This document shows, one piece after another, positions 24,998 to 34,020 of a stretch of DNA of 64,000 nucleotides. Source of the stretch: Pseudoluteimonas sp047602125 (lineage in GTDB: Bacteria > Pseudomonadota > Gammaproteobacteria > Xanthomonadales > Xanthomonadaceae); NCBI GenBank assembly GCA_047602125.1, contig JASGIB010000001.1:1612001-1676000 (forward strand), written 5' to 3'. Under the pieces are notes generated by a model that worked only from the letters and a program-made list of their open reading frames with translations, had not been told where the DNA came from and did not search any database. A program made the translations under genes and the position numbers. Numbering within the stretch: the first letter of the stretch is position 1; each line of letters opens with the position of its first letter.

Positions 24998-27379
24998 ATG
25001 GATATCAAGTTCAAGAAGCCGGGCGGGGAACAGCTGCGGCAACTGGCGCTGCCGCTGGCGGTGGTGCTCGGATTGCTCGCGTTGTGGTTGGCGTGGAGCG
25101 GCGCAAGCCAGTGGCGCGACCACCAGCGCGAGCAATCGCTCGCCACCGCGCGCGACAGCGTCGCCCTGGCCATCGGCAGCACGCTCAAGACCCAGACCGC
25201 GCAGCTCGGCAAGTTGCTCGCCACCCCGGATGTGCAATCCGCGCTTTCGCCTGCTGTTCCCTCGGCACCGACGGCCACGACGAGTCCCGACACGACGGCG
25301 GCGCAGCCAGTGCCGACTCCGGATTTCGCCGCCGCCGCCGCGGCATTGAAGGCAGGGTGGCCCAAGGCCAAACAGGTCGAGGTGTGGCCTGCGGACATGG
25401 ACGCGCAGTTCGCCGGCTTGCCGAAAGGCGGCTACGGCCTGCTCGCGGTGGCCGAATCGGCGCTCGTCGCGAAGGCCCCGGTGGCGCGCCTGGCCAAGGC
25501 CGGCGGCCAGGAACTGGTCGTCGCCGCGCCGATGCCCGCCGGCAAGGCGCCGGTCGCGGTCGCGGTGGTGCGCCTGCCGCCGGATGCGGTCGTCGATCCA
25601 CTCAAACACGCCTCCGTGCCTAGCGGCAGCTACCTCGCCCTGCGCCAGGGCACGGCGACGCTGGCGGAAAACGGCGACGTCGCGCTGGCCAACGGCGCCG
25701 AAGCGCTGGCCGCGAAAATTCCCGGAACCGACCTGCGCATCGTCGCCGGCCTGCCCGATACGACTGGCGGCGCGTTCGGACTGGGCGCGATTCCCTCGTT
25801 GCTCGGCGCGCTGCTGCTGGCAGGGCTGGCGTATTTCGCGTGGCGCAAGCGCGGCAGCCTTGGCGTAACCGCGGCGATGGCGGAAACCGATGCTGGCCCG
25901 GAAACCACGCTGGAGCAGGCGCTGGCCGAGGCGCCGTTGCCGAAGCGGCCCGAAGCGCCGAAGGTGGTGGTGGCGGAGCCGGTGCGCGAACGCCCGGCGG
26001 TGGCGATCGACCGCGGCATCTTCCGCGCCTACGACATCCGCGGCGTGGTCGGGCAGACGCTGGATGCCGGTGTCGCCGAGCTCATCGGCCAGGCCATCGG
26101 TTCGCTGATGCAGGAGCAGGACCTCTACTACATCGTCGTCGGCCGCGACGGGCGCCTGTCCGGCCCGGATCTGGTCGGTGGCCTGATCGAGGGCTTGCGC
26201 AAGGCCGGCCGCAGCGTGATCGACATCGGCGTGGTGCCGACGCCGGCGGTCTACTTCGCCACCCACCAGCTGCACACCGGCTGCGGCGTGGCCGTGACCG
26301 GCAGCCACAACCCGCCGGACTACAACGGCTTCAAGATCGTGGTCGGCGGCGAAACCCTGTCCGGCGATGCCATCGCCGACCTGCACAAGCGCATCGCCGA
26401 CGATCGCCTGTACACGGCGACCTCGCCGGGCACGCTGGCCGAACGCGACATCAGCCAGGATTACGTCGACCGCATCGCCGGCGACGTGCAGGCCGACCGC
26501 CGCCTCAAGGTGGTCGTCGACGCTGGCAATGGCGCGGCCGGCGAACTCGGCCCGCGGGTGCTCCAGGCGATTGGTGTCGAGGTCGAACCGCTGTACTGCG
26601 AGATCGACGGCACATTCCCCAACCACCATCCCGACCCGAGCGAGCCGCACAACCTCGAGGATTTGGTGCGCATGGTGCAGCGCCTCGGCGCCGACCTCGG
26701 CATCGCCTTCGACGGCGACGGCGACCGCCTCGGCGTGGTCACCCGCAGCGGCGAGAACATCTATCCCGACCGGCTGCTGATGCTGTTCGCCGCCGACGTA
26801 CTCGAGCGCAACCCGGGTGCGATGATCCTGTACGACGTAAAGTGCAGCGGGCGCCTGCCCGGCTACATCCTGCGCCATGGCGGCAGCCCGTTGATGTGGA
26901 AGACCGGGCATTCGCTGATCAAGGCCAAGATGCGCGAAACCGGCGCCGAACTCGCCGGCGAGATGAGCGGCCACTTCTTCTTCGGCGAACGCTGGTATGG
27001 ATTCGACGACGGTATCTACGCCGCGGCGCGGCTGATCGAAATCCTGTCCGCGCGCGGCGAGCCGCCGGAAGACGTGCTCGGTGCGTTGCCCAACGGCGTG
27101 TCCACGCCGGAGCTCAAGGTCGATGCGCCGAACGGCGATCCGCACGCCTTCGTCGAATGCTTCCGCGCGGCGGCGCAGTTCGAAAACGCGCGCAGTTCCA
27201 CCATCGACGGGCTGCGCGTGGACTGGACCGACGGCTGGGGCCTGGTGCGCGCCTCCAACACCACGCCGGTGCTGGTGATGCGCTTCGACGCCGACAGCGA
27301 GGAAGCGCTCAGGCGCATCCAGGGCGCGTTCCGCGAGCAGTTGCTCGCGCTGGCGCCGGACCTCGCACTGCCGTTCTAG
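24998..27379 (+). CDS. algC: Phosphomannomutase/phosphoglucomutase with N-terminal membrane-anchored extension (AlgC/XanA type)
   Basis: 793 residues, far longer than the roughly 460-residue enzyme. The first 330 hold two membrane helices (LALPLAVVLGLLALWLAW; IPSLLGALLLAGLAYFAWR) around a roughly 230-residue periplasmic region rich in Ala and Pro. The catalytic part then starts at GIFRAYDIRG, with phosphoserine loop TGSHNPPDYNGF near residue 435, metal loop DGDGDR near 572 and sugar loop GEMSGHFFFGER. It converts Man-6-P or Glc-6-P to the 1-phosphate for LPS and exopolysaccharide. Long forms are known next to dut; the anchor may place it near surface polysaccharide assembly. Confidence 0.9.
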   Translation: MDIKFKKPGGEQLRQLALPLAVVLGLLALWLAWSGASQWRDHQREQSLATARDSVALAIGSTLKTQTAQLGKLLATPDVQSALSPAVPSAPTATTSPDTTAAQPVPTPDFAAAAAALKAGWPKAKQVEVWPADMDAQFAGLPKGGYGLLAVAESALVAKAPVARLAKAGGQELVVAAPMPAGKAPVAVAVVRLPPDAVVDPLKHASVPSGSYLALRQGTATLAENGDVALANGAEALAAKIPGTDLRIVAGLPDTTGGAFGLGAIPSLLGALLLAGLAYFAWRKRGSLGVTAAMAETDAGPETTLEQALAEAPLPKRPEAPKVVVAEPVRERPAVAIDRGIFRAYDIRGVVGQTLDAGVAELIGQAIGSLMQEQDLYYIVVGRDGRLSGPDLVGGLIEGLRKAGRSVIDIGVVPTPAVYFATHQLHTGCGVAVTGSHNPPDYNGFKIVVGGETLSGDAIADLHKRIADDRLYTATSPGTLAERDISQDYVDRIAGDVQADRRLKVVVDAGNGAAGELGPRVLQAIGVEVEPLYCEIDGTFPNHHPDPSEPHNLEDLVRMVQRLGADLGIAFDGDGDRLGVVTRSGENIYPDRLLMLFAADVLERNPGAMILYDVKCSGRLPGYILRHGGSPLMWKTGHSLIKAKMRETGAELAGEMSGHFFFGERWYGFDDGIYAAARLIEILSARGEPPEDVLGALPNGVSTPELKVDAPNGDPHAFVECFRAAAQFENARSSTIDGLRVDWTDGWGLVRASNTTPVLVMRFDADSEEALRRIQGAFREQLLALAPDLALPF

Positions 27380-27383
27380 CCGG

Positions 27384-28058
27384 TCAGGGCGTCTCCGGCG
27401 GCGGAACGGCCGCGGGCGCCGCCGTGTCCGCGTGCTTGAGCGCGCGGTAGCGTTCGACCGAATCGGCGAGTTCCGCGTCGAGCGCGGTGCGGTCGGCGCG
27501 CTGCTGGGCGAGGATGCGTTCCTGCTTCACCAATTCCGCGTGCTGGTTGCGCATCGCGTCCTGTCGCGGTTTCGCCACCGGTTTGTCGGAGAGCTCGTCG
27601 TCTGCGGCATGGGTGAGCAGGCTGAGCAGGCTCTGGTGCAGGTTCTGCAGGCTGAGCACCGAGGCCTTGATCGAGGCGTCGAGCAGGTCGGACCGATCGC
27701 GATAGGCGCGGCGCAGGTCGTTCTCGGTGGCGTAGGAGTCGACCATGGCCAGGTCGCGGCGCTGTTCCTGCAAGCGCTGGTCGGTGGCCTGCTGCGCCTG
27801 CTGCGCGGCGAGCGCCGCGGCGGCGCGCTGCTCGGGCGTGAGCGCGGCGCCGACGGTGTCGAGCGTGCGTCCACTCTTGGCGCTGATCTCGGTGCGCGCG
27901 GCGGCGGCGGCGGCGGCCGGTAGCGCATCGCCGCAGACCTTGTGCCCACCTTCGTCCCAGCAATAGAGCTTCTTGCCTGGACTCTTGTCCTGTCCCGCGG
28001 CCTGCACGGCGACCAGCAACATCGCGAGGCTGGCGGCGGTTCGAATGGCGTTGCGCAT
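27384..28058 (-). CDS. Exported DUF4124-like coiled-coil protein
   Basis: 224 residues with a signal peptide (MRNAIRTAASLAMLLVAVQAAG). A short N-terminal motif KLYCWDEGGHKVCGDALP resembles DUF4124, a domain of periplasmic proteins with paired cysteines. A long helical stretch rich in Ala, Gln, Arg and Asp follows and probably forms a coiled coil. The function is unknown. It ends 4 bases from the convergent mutase gene. Confidence 0.65.
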   Translation of the reverse strand: MRNAIRTAASLAMLLVAVQAAGQDKSPGKKLYCWDEGGHKVCGDALPAAAAAAARTEISAKSGRTLDTVGAALTPEQRAAAALAAQQAQQATDQRLQEQRRDLAMVDSYATENDLRRAYRDRSDLLDASIKASVLSLQNLHQSLLSLLTHAADDELSDKPVAKPRQDAMRNQHAELVKQERILAQQRADRTALDAELADSVERYRALKHADTAAPAAVPPPETP

Positions 28059-28089
28059 GATCAGCCCCCCTGGCTGCAGCCGGCGCGTG

Positions 28090-28743
28090 TCAGTCGGCGG
28101 CGCCGTAGCGCGCACGATAGGCGTGCAGGCGTTCGCGTTCCGCGGCCAGTGTCGCGTTTTCGCCGGCGAACGCAAGCAGGTCGCCCAGGCGCGCGACCGC
28201 GACCACCGGGATGCCCTGCTCCTCTGCCACCGCGCGCGCGGCCGAACGCGGGTCGTCGTCGCCGGCGCGTTCCTCGCGGTCGAGCGCGATGGCGATGCCC
28301 GCGGGCACGCCGCCGCCCGAACGGATCAGCGCCAGCGCCTCGCGCACCGCGGTGCCGGCGGTGATCACGTCGTCGACGATGAGCACGCGCTTCCCGTCCA
28401 GCGGCGCGCCGATCAGGCGCCCGCCCTCGCCGTGGTTCTTGGCTTCCTTGCGGTCGAAGGCCAGCGGCAGGTCGCGGCCGCGGCGCGCGAATTCGCAGGC
28501 CAGCGCGGTGGCCAGCGGGATGCCCTTGTAGGCCGGGCCGAACAGCAGGTCGAACGCCATGCCCGCGGCTTCCAGCGCGTCGGCGTAGCAGGCCGCGAGC
28601 GCGGCCAGCCGCGCGCCGGAATCGAAGCGCCCGGCGTTGAAGAAGTACGGGCTGAGGCGCCCGGACTTCAACGTGAACTCGCCGAAGCGCAGCGCCTCGG
28701 CGTCGATGGCCAGTTGCAGGAAGCGGCGGCGGTGGTCGTCCAT
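28090..28743 (-). CDS. pyrE: Orotate phosphoribosyltransferase
   Basis: 217 residues. The PRPP motif LIVDDVITAGTA near residue 121, the LKSGRLSPYFFNAG N-terminal site and the flexible loop FDRKEAKNHGEGG are all present. It makes OMP from orotate in pyrimidine synthesis. The ATG giving MDDHRRRFLQL was preferred to one three codons upstream because the GGGAGA site is well spaced for it. Divergent from xth. Confidence 0.96.
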   Translation of the reverse strand: MDDHRRRFLQLAIDAEALRFGEFTLKSGRLSPYFFNAGRFDSGARLAALAACYADALEAAGMAFDLLFGPAYKGIPLATALACEFARRGRDLPLAFDRKEAKNHGEGGRLIGAPLDGKRVLIVDDVITAGTAVREALALIRSGGGVPAGIAIALDREERAGDDDPRSAARAVAEEQGIPVVAVARLGDLLAFAGENATLAAERERLHAYRARYGAAD

Positions 28744-28818
28744 TGCACGCATTCTCCCACGCCCGTGGCGACCGCGGTGGCGTTGCTATGATCGACGCGA
28801 ACCGCGACCGGAGCCGGC

Positions 28819-29622
28819 ATGCGCATCCTCAGCTTCAACGCCAACGGCTTGCGCTCGGCCGCGAGCAAGGGCTTCTTCGACTGGTTCGCCGGGCGCGACG
28901 TCGATGTGCTCTGCCTGCAGGAAACCAAGGCGCAGGAACACCAGCTGACCGATGCCGTGTTCCGCCCGGACGGCTATCGCCCGTTCTTCAAGGACGCGAG
29001 CACCAAGAAGGGCTACAGCGGCGTCGCGATCTATGCCCGGCGCGAGCCGGACGAAGTGCGCACGCAACTGGGCTGGGCGCCGTTCGATGACGAGGGCCGT
29101 TACATCGAGGCGCGCTTCGGCACGCTCAGCGTGGTGAGTTTCTACATTCCCTCCGGCAGTTCGGGCGAACTGCGCCAGGGCTTCAAGGAGGAAGTCATGG
29201 CCTGGCTTGCGCCGATCATGCGCGAATGGCTCGCGAGCGGTCGCGAATACGTGCTGTGCGGCGACTGGAACATCGTCCGCGCGCGCAACGACATCAGGAA
29301 CTGGACAGGCAACCAGAAGAACTCCGGCTGCCTGCCGCGCGAACGCGCTTGGCTGAGCGGCATGATCGCCGACGACTGCAACGATGGCCTTGTCGAGCGT
29401 CCCGAACGCGGCTGGAAGGACGCGTTCCGCGTGGCGAAACCCGACGCCGTGGAATATTCGTGGTGGTCGCAGCGCGGCAATGCGCGCGCCAACAACGTCG
29501 GCTGGCGGATCGATTACCAGATCGCCACGCCCGGCATGGCGGGGAAGATCGCGTTCGCCGAGATCTTCCCCGAGCCGCGCTTTTCCGACCACGCGCCAGT
29601 GCTGGTGGAGTACGCGGAGTGA
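28819..29622 (+). CDS. xth: Exodeoxyribonuclease III
   Basis: 267 residues of the AP-endonuclease/ExoIII family: Asn7 in SFNANGLR, metal-binding Glu35 in LQETKAQE, GDWNIV in the middle and the terminal catalytic SDHAPV. It cleaves abasic sites and degrades 3' ends in base-excision repair. A divergent region with a TATGAT box at 28787-28792 separates it from pyrE. Homology with the Crc regulator of pseudomonads is possible but the catalytic residues are intact. Confidence 0.93.
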   Translation: MRILSFNANGLRSAASKGFFDWFAGRDVDVLCLQETKAQEHQLTDAVFRPDGYRPFFKDASTKKGYSGVAIYARREPDEVRTQLGWAPFDDEGRYIEARFGTLSVVSFYIPSGSSGELRQGFKEEVMAWLAPIMREWLASGREYVLCGDWNIVRARNDIRNWTGNQKNSGCLPRERAWLSGMIADDCNDGLVERPERGWKDAFRVAKPDAVEYSWWSQRGNARANNVGWRIDYQIATPGMAGKIAFAEIFPEPRFSDHAPVLVEYAE

Positions 29623-30893
29623 GCGCGGAAAGGCCGTCCGCGTGGCGCGCGTTCGCGCAGCCCGCGGCGTGGACGATGTTCTTCTTCGGCTTCTCCTCCG
29701 GCCTGCCGTTCCTGCTGGTCGCGGGCACGCTCGCGTTCTGGCTGAAGGACAAGGGCATCGAACTGAAGGAGATCACCATGATCGCCAGCGCGGGCCTGCT
29801 GTACACCTTCAAGTTCGCGTGGGCGCCGCTGCTCGACCACTGGAAATTGCCGGGCTTCGGGACACTCGGCCGCCGCCGCGGCTGGCTGCTGTTCGCGCAG
29901 CTGGGCGTGGTCGCCGCGCTGCTGGCGATGGCCGCGTTCACGCCGGACCGGTTGCAGGCCTTCGTGCTGGCCACGGTCGCGGTCGCGTTCTTCGGCGCGA
30001 CGCAGGACATCGCGGTCGACGCCTACCGCATCGAGATCGCGCCCGAATCCGCGCAGGGCGCGCTGGTGGCGACGTATTCGCTGGGCTATCGCATCGGCCT
30101 GATCGTCGCCGGCGCGTTCGCCGCGATCATGGCCGACCACATCGCGTGGCCGATCGTGTACGCAGCCATGGCCGCATGCATGGCGATTCCCATCGTCGCC
30201 AACCTCGTCGCGCGCGAACCGGACGTGGTGCCGGTGAAGACGCAGGGCTGGTCGCATGCGATGCGGGTCGCGGTGGTCGATCCGTTCACGGATTTCTTCC
30301 GTCGTTACGGCGTGCCGCTGATGCTGGCGATCCTCGCCTTCATCCTGCTGTTCAAGGTGCCCGAACAGGCGACGATCGGCGGGATCATGAGTCCGTTCTA
30401 CATCGACATGGGATTCACGAAATCTCAGGTCGGAACCATCACCAAGCTGTGGGGCGTGTGGATCGGCATCGTCGGCGTGTTCATTGGCGGCGCGATGGTC
30501 GCGCGCTGGGGCGCGTGGAGATCGCTGGGCGCGATGATCGTGGTCTGCGGCGCGTGCAACCTGCTGTACCTCTTGCTGATCCCCAACCACGGTAGCCTGT
30601 GGGTGCTGACCGCGGTGATCTCGGCCGAGAACCTGACCCTCGGCATGCTCGGGCCGCCGACCGTGGCCTTCCTCTCGTCGCTGGTGAACCGCAACCACAC
30701 CGCGACCCAGTACGCGCTGCTCAGTTCGCTGGTGAACCTGCCGGGCAAGGTGCTCGGCTTCTTCGCCGGGGGCATCGCCATGGCTACCGGCTACGGCATG
30801 TACTTCGTCATTACCGTGCTGGCGCTGCTGCCGGCGATGATGATCTACGTACTACTGACGCCGCGGTTGCGCGCCCGCGCCGCGTCCGCCTGA
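29619..30893 (+). CDS. AmpG-like MFS permease
   Basis: 424 residues with 12 predicted helices. The family hallmarks are FFFGFSSGLPFLLVAGTLAFWLKDKGI at the start, FKFAWAPLLDHW near residue 60 and ATQDIAVDAYRIE near 120, all AmpG-type. AmpG imports GlcNAc-anhydroMurNAc muropeptides from the periplasm for recycling. The GTG start overlaps the xth stop as GTGA. Recycling kinase anmK lies 360 bases downstream, which supports a cell-wall recycling role. Confidence 0.82.
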   Translation: MSAERPSAWRAFAQPAAWTMFFFGFSSGLPFLLVAGTLAFWLKDKGIELKEITMIASAGLLYTFKFAWAPLLDHWKLPGFGTLGRRRGWLLFAQLGVVAALLAMAAFTPDRLQAFVLATVAVAFFGATQDIAVDAYRIEIAPESAQGALVATYSLGYRIGLIVAGAFAAIMADHIAWPIVYAAMAACMAIPIVANLVAREPDVVPVKTQGWSHAMRVAVVDPFTDFFRRYGVPLMLAILAFILLFKVPEQATIGGIMSPFYIDMGFTKSQVGTITKLWGVWIGIVGVFIGGAMVARWGAWRSLGAMIVVCGACNLLYLLLIPNHGSLWVLTAVISAENLTLGMLGPPTVAFLSSLVNRNHTATQYALLSSLVNLPGKVLGFFAGGIAMATGYGMYFVITVLALLPAMMIYVLLTPRLRARAASA

Positions 30894-30962
30894 ACGCACC
30901 GGCTTGCGCCACGCCCCCGCTTCTGTGCTGGAATAGGGACACAGGGGGCCAGGGAGGCCGGC

Positions 30963-31226
30963 ATGACCGACATCTTGCTCAGGGACATCGATCCCGCGCT
31001 CTTCGAGCGCCTGAACCGCGTGGCCGCCGCCAACGGCTGGCAATCGGACGAATCGCTGCGCAACGTGTTCGAGCACGGCCTGCACGCGCTCGAACTCGCC
31101 GCGACGCTGCGCCTGAACGACCGCGAGGAAAACGCCCTGCAATCGGCGATCAATGCGATGGAAGGCGTGGCGGACGATCCCGGTTTCGCCCTGATCGGGC
31201 GCATGCCCGCGGCGCAGGGCGCCTAG
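30963..31226 (+). CDS. Ribbon-helix-helix-like small protein (FitA-type N terminus)
   Basis: 87 residues. The first 50 (TDILLRDIDPALFERLNRVAAANGWQSDESLRNVFEHGL) match the strand-helix-helix pattern of RHH antitoxins such as FitA. The rest ends with DDPGFALIGRMP, which I know from conserved Xanthomonadaceae proteins. No PIN or other toxin gene follows, so a DNA-binding regulator or orphan antitoxin is more likely than a toxin-antitoxin pair. Confidence 0.6.
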   Translation: MTDILLRDIDPALFERLNRVAAANGWQSDESLRNVFEHGLHALELAATLRLNDREENALQSAINAMEGVADDPGFALIGRMPAAQGA

Positions 31227-31243
31227 GCCGGCATGTGCTGATT

Positions 31244-31269
31244 CTCCATCCGGCCTAGGCCGGATGGAG
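31244..31269. terminator. Perfect 26-base palindrome over the anmK stop codon
   Basis: The 26 bases are an exact palindrome centred on CCTAGG and include the anmK stop (31255-31257). They lie between the convergent RHH-like gene and anmK. The hairpin could end both transcripts, but no T-run follows on either side. Confidence 0.5.
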
Positions 31270-32394
31270 CGCGCCGAGTACGCGCGATCCGCGTGCGCCG
31301 GTCACCGACGGCACGTTGCCCGGCCGCCCGAGCAGCGTTTGCCGCGCCAGCCAGGCGAAGCCCATCGCTTCGACGAAATCCGGATCGATGCCATGCGCGG
31401 CCGTCGATTCCACCCGTACGCCCGGCAGCCGTGCGGCGATGCGCGCGAGCAGGCGCGGGTTGTGCACGCCGCCGCCGCAAGCGAGCACGCGCTTCGTCGC
31501 CGGCTGGTTCGCGCGCAGCGCATCGGCGACGGTCGCGGCGCTGAGTTCGAGCAGTGTCGCCTGCACGTCGGCCGGCGATTCGCCGCCCTGCAGCTTGGCT
31601 TCCACCCAGTCGAGGTGGAACTGTTCGCGCCCGGTGGATTTCGGCGGCGGCAGCGCGAACCACGCGTCGTCGAGCAGGCGCGCGAGCAGCGCTCCGTCCA
31701 CGTTTCCGCCTGCGGCGAAATCGCCGTTCGCATCGTAGGCATTGCCGGTATGGCGTTCGCACCACGCGTCCATCAGCGCGTTCGCCGGACCGGTATCGAA
31801 GCCGCGGACATCGCCGCGCATCGGCAACAGCGTGAGGTTGGCGATGCCGCCGAGGTTGAGCGCCGCGCGGTCCTCGTCGTTCGACGACAGCAAGGCCGCG
31901 TGCAGCGCCGGCAGCAACGGCGCACCGTGGCCGCCGGCGGCGACGTTGCGGCGGCGGAAATCGGCGACCGTCGCGATGCCGGTGCGTTCGGCGATGAGGT
32001 TGCCGTCGCCGACCTGCAGGGTGAACGGGAATTTCCCGTCGAACGCCGCCCCATGCGGGCGATGGCGCACGGTCTGCCCGTGCGAGCCGAGCGCGCGCAC
32101 CTGCGACGCCGCGACGCCCGCTTCGCGCAGCAGCGCCAGCGCGGCGTCGGCGAAGCCTTCGGCCACGCGCACGTCGAGCGTGCCGAGTTCATCGATCGAG
32201 GCGAGGTCGCCGCCCTGGCCGAGTTCCACCAGCCGCGCGCGCAGCACCGGATCCCAAGCGAACGTCCTGCCATGCACGAGTTCGCAATGCGCCTGCGGCT
32301 CGTCGCCGTCGAAGCGCACCAGCGCGGCATCGATGCCGTCGGCGCTGGTGCCGGAGATCAGGCCGAGGAAAAGGGAAGGGTTGCTGCCGGGCAT
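31255..32394 (-). CDS. anmK: Anhydro-N-acetylmuramic acid kinase
   Basis: 379 residues. The ATP-binding GLISGTSADGIDAAL at the N terminus, GSHGQTVRH, LNLGGIANLT, the FDTGPANALMDAW motif and CGGGVHNPRL are those of AnmK, a sugar-kinase-fold enzyme. It opens and phosphorylates 1,6-anhydroMurNAc from recycled peptidoglycan to MurNAc-6-P. It is followed on the same strand by no gene but preceded by an M23 peptidase 28 bases away. Confidence 0.95.
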   Translation of the reverse strand: MPGSNPSLFLGLISGTSADGIDAALVRFDGDEPQAHCELVHGRTFAWDPVLRARLVELGQGGDLASIDELGTLDVRVAEGFADAALALLREAGVAASQVRALGSHGQTVRHRPHGAAFDGKFPFTLQVGDGNLIAERTGIATVADFRRRNVAAGGHGAPLLPALHAALLSSNDEDRAALNLGGIANLTLLPMRGDVRGFDTGPANALMDAWCERHTGNAYDANGDFAAGGNVDGALLARLLDDAWFALPPPKSTGREQFHLDWVEAKLQGGESPADVQATLLELSAATVADALRANQPATKRVLACGGGVHNPRLLARIAARLPGVRVESTAAHGIDPDFVEAMGFAWLARQTLLGRPGNVPSVTGARGSRVLGALHPA

Positions 32395-32422
32395 GCGCGC
32401 ATTGTGCGCGATGCGCGCCGGC

Positions 32423-33838
32423 TCAGCCTTTCTTCGCCGGGGTGCCGACGCTGGCCACGCGGGTATCGTCGTCCTGGAACACGACGTTCTCCACTTCGCG
32501 GATCTTGTCCAGTGCGCGCCGGGTCTCGCCCTTGAACGCCGCCAGTTCGGTGCCGGCCAGCGGCGCGGGCGGCGGCATCGTCATCTTCAGCGGGTTCTGG
32601 TGCACGCCGTTGATGCGGAATTCGTAATGCAGGTGCGGGCCGGTGGCGAGGCCGCTCATGCCGACGTAGCCGATCACCGCGCCCTGCGCCACGCGCTGGC
32701 CGACATGCTCGCTGCCGAAGCGCGACATGTGCCCGTACAGGGTGGTGCGGCCGCCGCCGTGGTCGAGGATGACCGCGCGGCCGTAGCCGCCCTTCCAGCC
32801 GACGAAGGCGACGCGCGCATCGCCCGCGGCCATGATCGGCGTGCCGATGCCGGCGGCGTAGTCGATGCCCTGGTGCGCGCGCATGCGGCCGAGGATCGGG
32901 TGGTTGCGCATGCCGAAGCCGGAGGTGATGCGCGCGTACGGGATCGGCATGCGGATGAAGGGCCGCTTCAGCGAACGGCCGTCGGGCGTGAAGTATTCGG
33001 CGCGGCCGTCGCGCACGTAGCGGAATGCGCTCTTGAGCTTGCCGTCGACGGTGAAGGTCGCCGCCAGCACCGGGCCGGTGCTCGCCAGCTGCCCGTCGCG
33101 CCAGGTCTGGTCCACGACCACGCTGAAGCGGTCGTTCGGGTCCAGGTCCGAATCGAAGTCGATGTCGTACTTGAACATCTCATCGGTGAGCTGGTTGAGC
33201 TGCGCGCTGCCCAGGCCGAGCTTGCGCGCCGAGGCGAACAGCGATTTGCCGACCTCGCCGCTCAGCACCACCGTGCGCGTGGTCGTTTCGTGCGGCACGG
33301 CGCGTTCGCGCACTGCGTCGCTGCCGAATTCGTATTCGGCCGATTCGCCGCCGGTGGTGTCGATGCGCATGCCGCGCACGCTGCCGTCCGCCGGCAGGTT
33401 GAACGCGATCTCGGTGCCCGGTCGCAGCTTGCGCAGCATCGGCTGCAGGGTCGGCTGCCTGGCCACGCGCACCAGTTCGCGTTGCGGGATGTTCAATTCG
33501 TCGAATACCGCGCTCAGGTTCTGCCCGGCCTTGAGGGTGACGGTCTGCCAGCGGTCGCCGTTACCGGCGCCGTTCGCCTGCAGTTGCGGCAGCGGCAGCA
33601 GGAACGAGGCGCGTTGCGCCGAGGACGACGCCTGGGCGTGGTCGAATCCGGGAACCAGCGCGACCAGCAGCGCGCCGCAGGTCGCGAACAGGCTGGCATG
33701 CGCCCAGTGGCGACGGGTCCAGCGGCCCTTGAAACCTTCGGGGATGCGTTCGACCAGGGCGGGCGCGCGTTGCGCGGCGATGGCCAGCAGATTGCGGCGA
33801 AGGACACGGCCGTGGCGGCCCTGGTCGAGTTCCTGCAT
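32423..33838 (-). CDS. M23 family murein endopeptidase (MepM/OapA type)
   Basis: 471 residues: a basic N terminus, one membrane helix (HASLFATCGALLVALVPGF), an OapA/LysM-like domain (WQTVTLKAGQNLSAVFDELNI), and a C-terminal LytM/M23 domain. Zinc ligands are visible in HQGIDYAAG and HLHYEF. It should cleave peptidoglycan cross-links in the periplasm. It is the first gene before anmK and has a good sigma70-like promoter. Confidence 0.9.
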   Translation of the reverse strand: MQELDQGRHGRVLRRNLLAIAAQRAPALVERIPEGFKGRWTRRHWAHASLFATCGALLVALVPGFDHAQASSSAQRASFLLPLPQLQANGAGNGDRWQTVTLKAGQNLSAVFDELNIPQRELVRVARQPTLQPMLRKLRPGTEIAFNLPADGSVRGMRIDTTGGESAEYEFGSDAVRERAVPHETTTRTVVLSGEVGKSLFASARKLGLGSAQLNQLTDEMFKYDIDFDSDLDPNDRFSVVVDQTWRDGQLASTGPVLAATFTVDGKLKSAFRYVRDGRAEYFTPDGRSLKRPFIRMPIPYARITSGFGMRNHPILGRMRAHQGIDYAAGIGTPIMAAGDARVAFVGWKGGYGRAVILDHGGGRTTLYGHMSRFGSEHVGQRVAQGAVIGYVGMSGLATGPHLHYEFRINGVHQNPLKMTMPPPAPLAGTELAAFKGETRRALDKIREVENVVFQDDDTRVASVGTPAKKG

Positions 33839-33878
33839 GGGGGGCTCCCCGCTCGCGTGACGGGCATGTCAGCGCGGT

Positions 33879-33907
33879 ACCATAGTCACGCGAAGACCCT
33901 GCGTCAA
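33879..33907 (-). promoter_or_regulatory. Sigma70-like promoter of the M23 peptidase gene
   Basis: On the minus strand TTGACG (33907-33902) is followed, after a 17-base spacer, by TATGGT (33884-33879). Predicted initiation near 33872 would leave a leader of about 34 bases before the start codon at 33838. Confidence 0.6.
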
Positions 33908-34020
33908 ACCCTTGAAGGGAATGGGATTTTCGTCACGCCCCCGCTTCCCGCATTCAGTTTTTCGCGCCGCCCGCATTCGGGCTGCTTCCGCAAACCCGAA
34001 CGCCACGCCAGACTGCCCCG

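Noticed and set aside
30963..31226. RHH-like gene as half of a toxin-antitoxin pair
   Set aside because: Neither neighbour is a PIN, RelE or other toxin; the next gene is convergent anmK.
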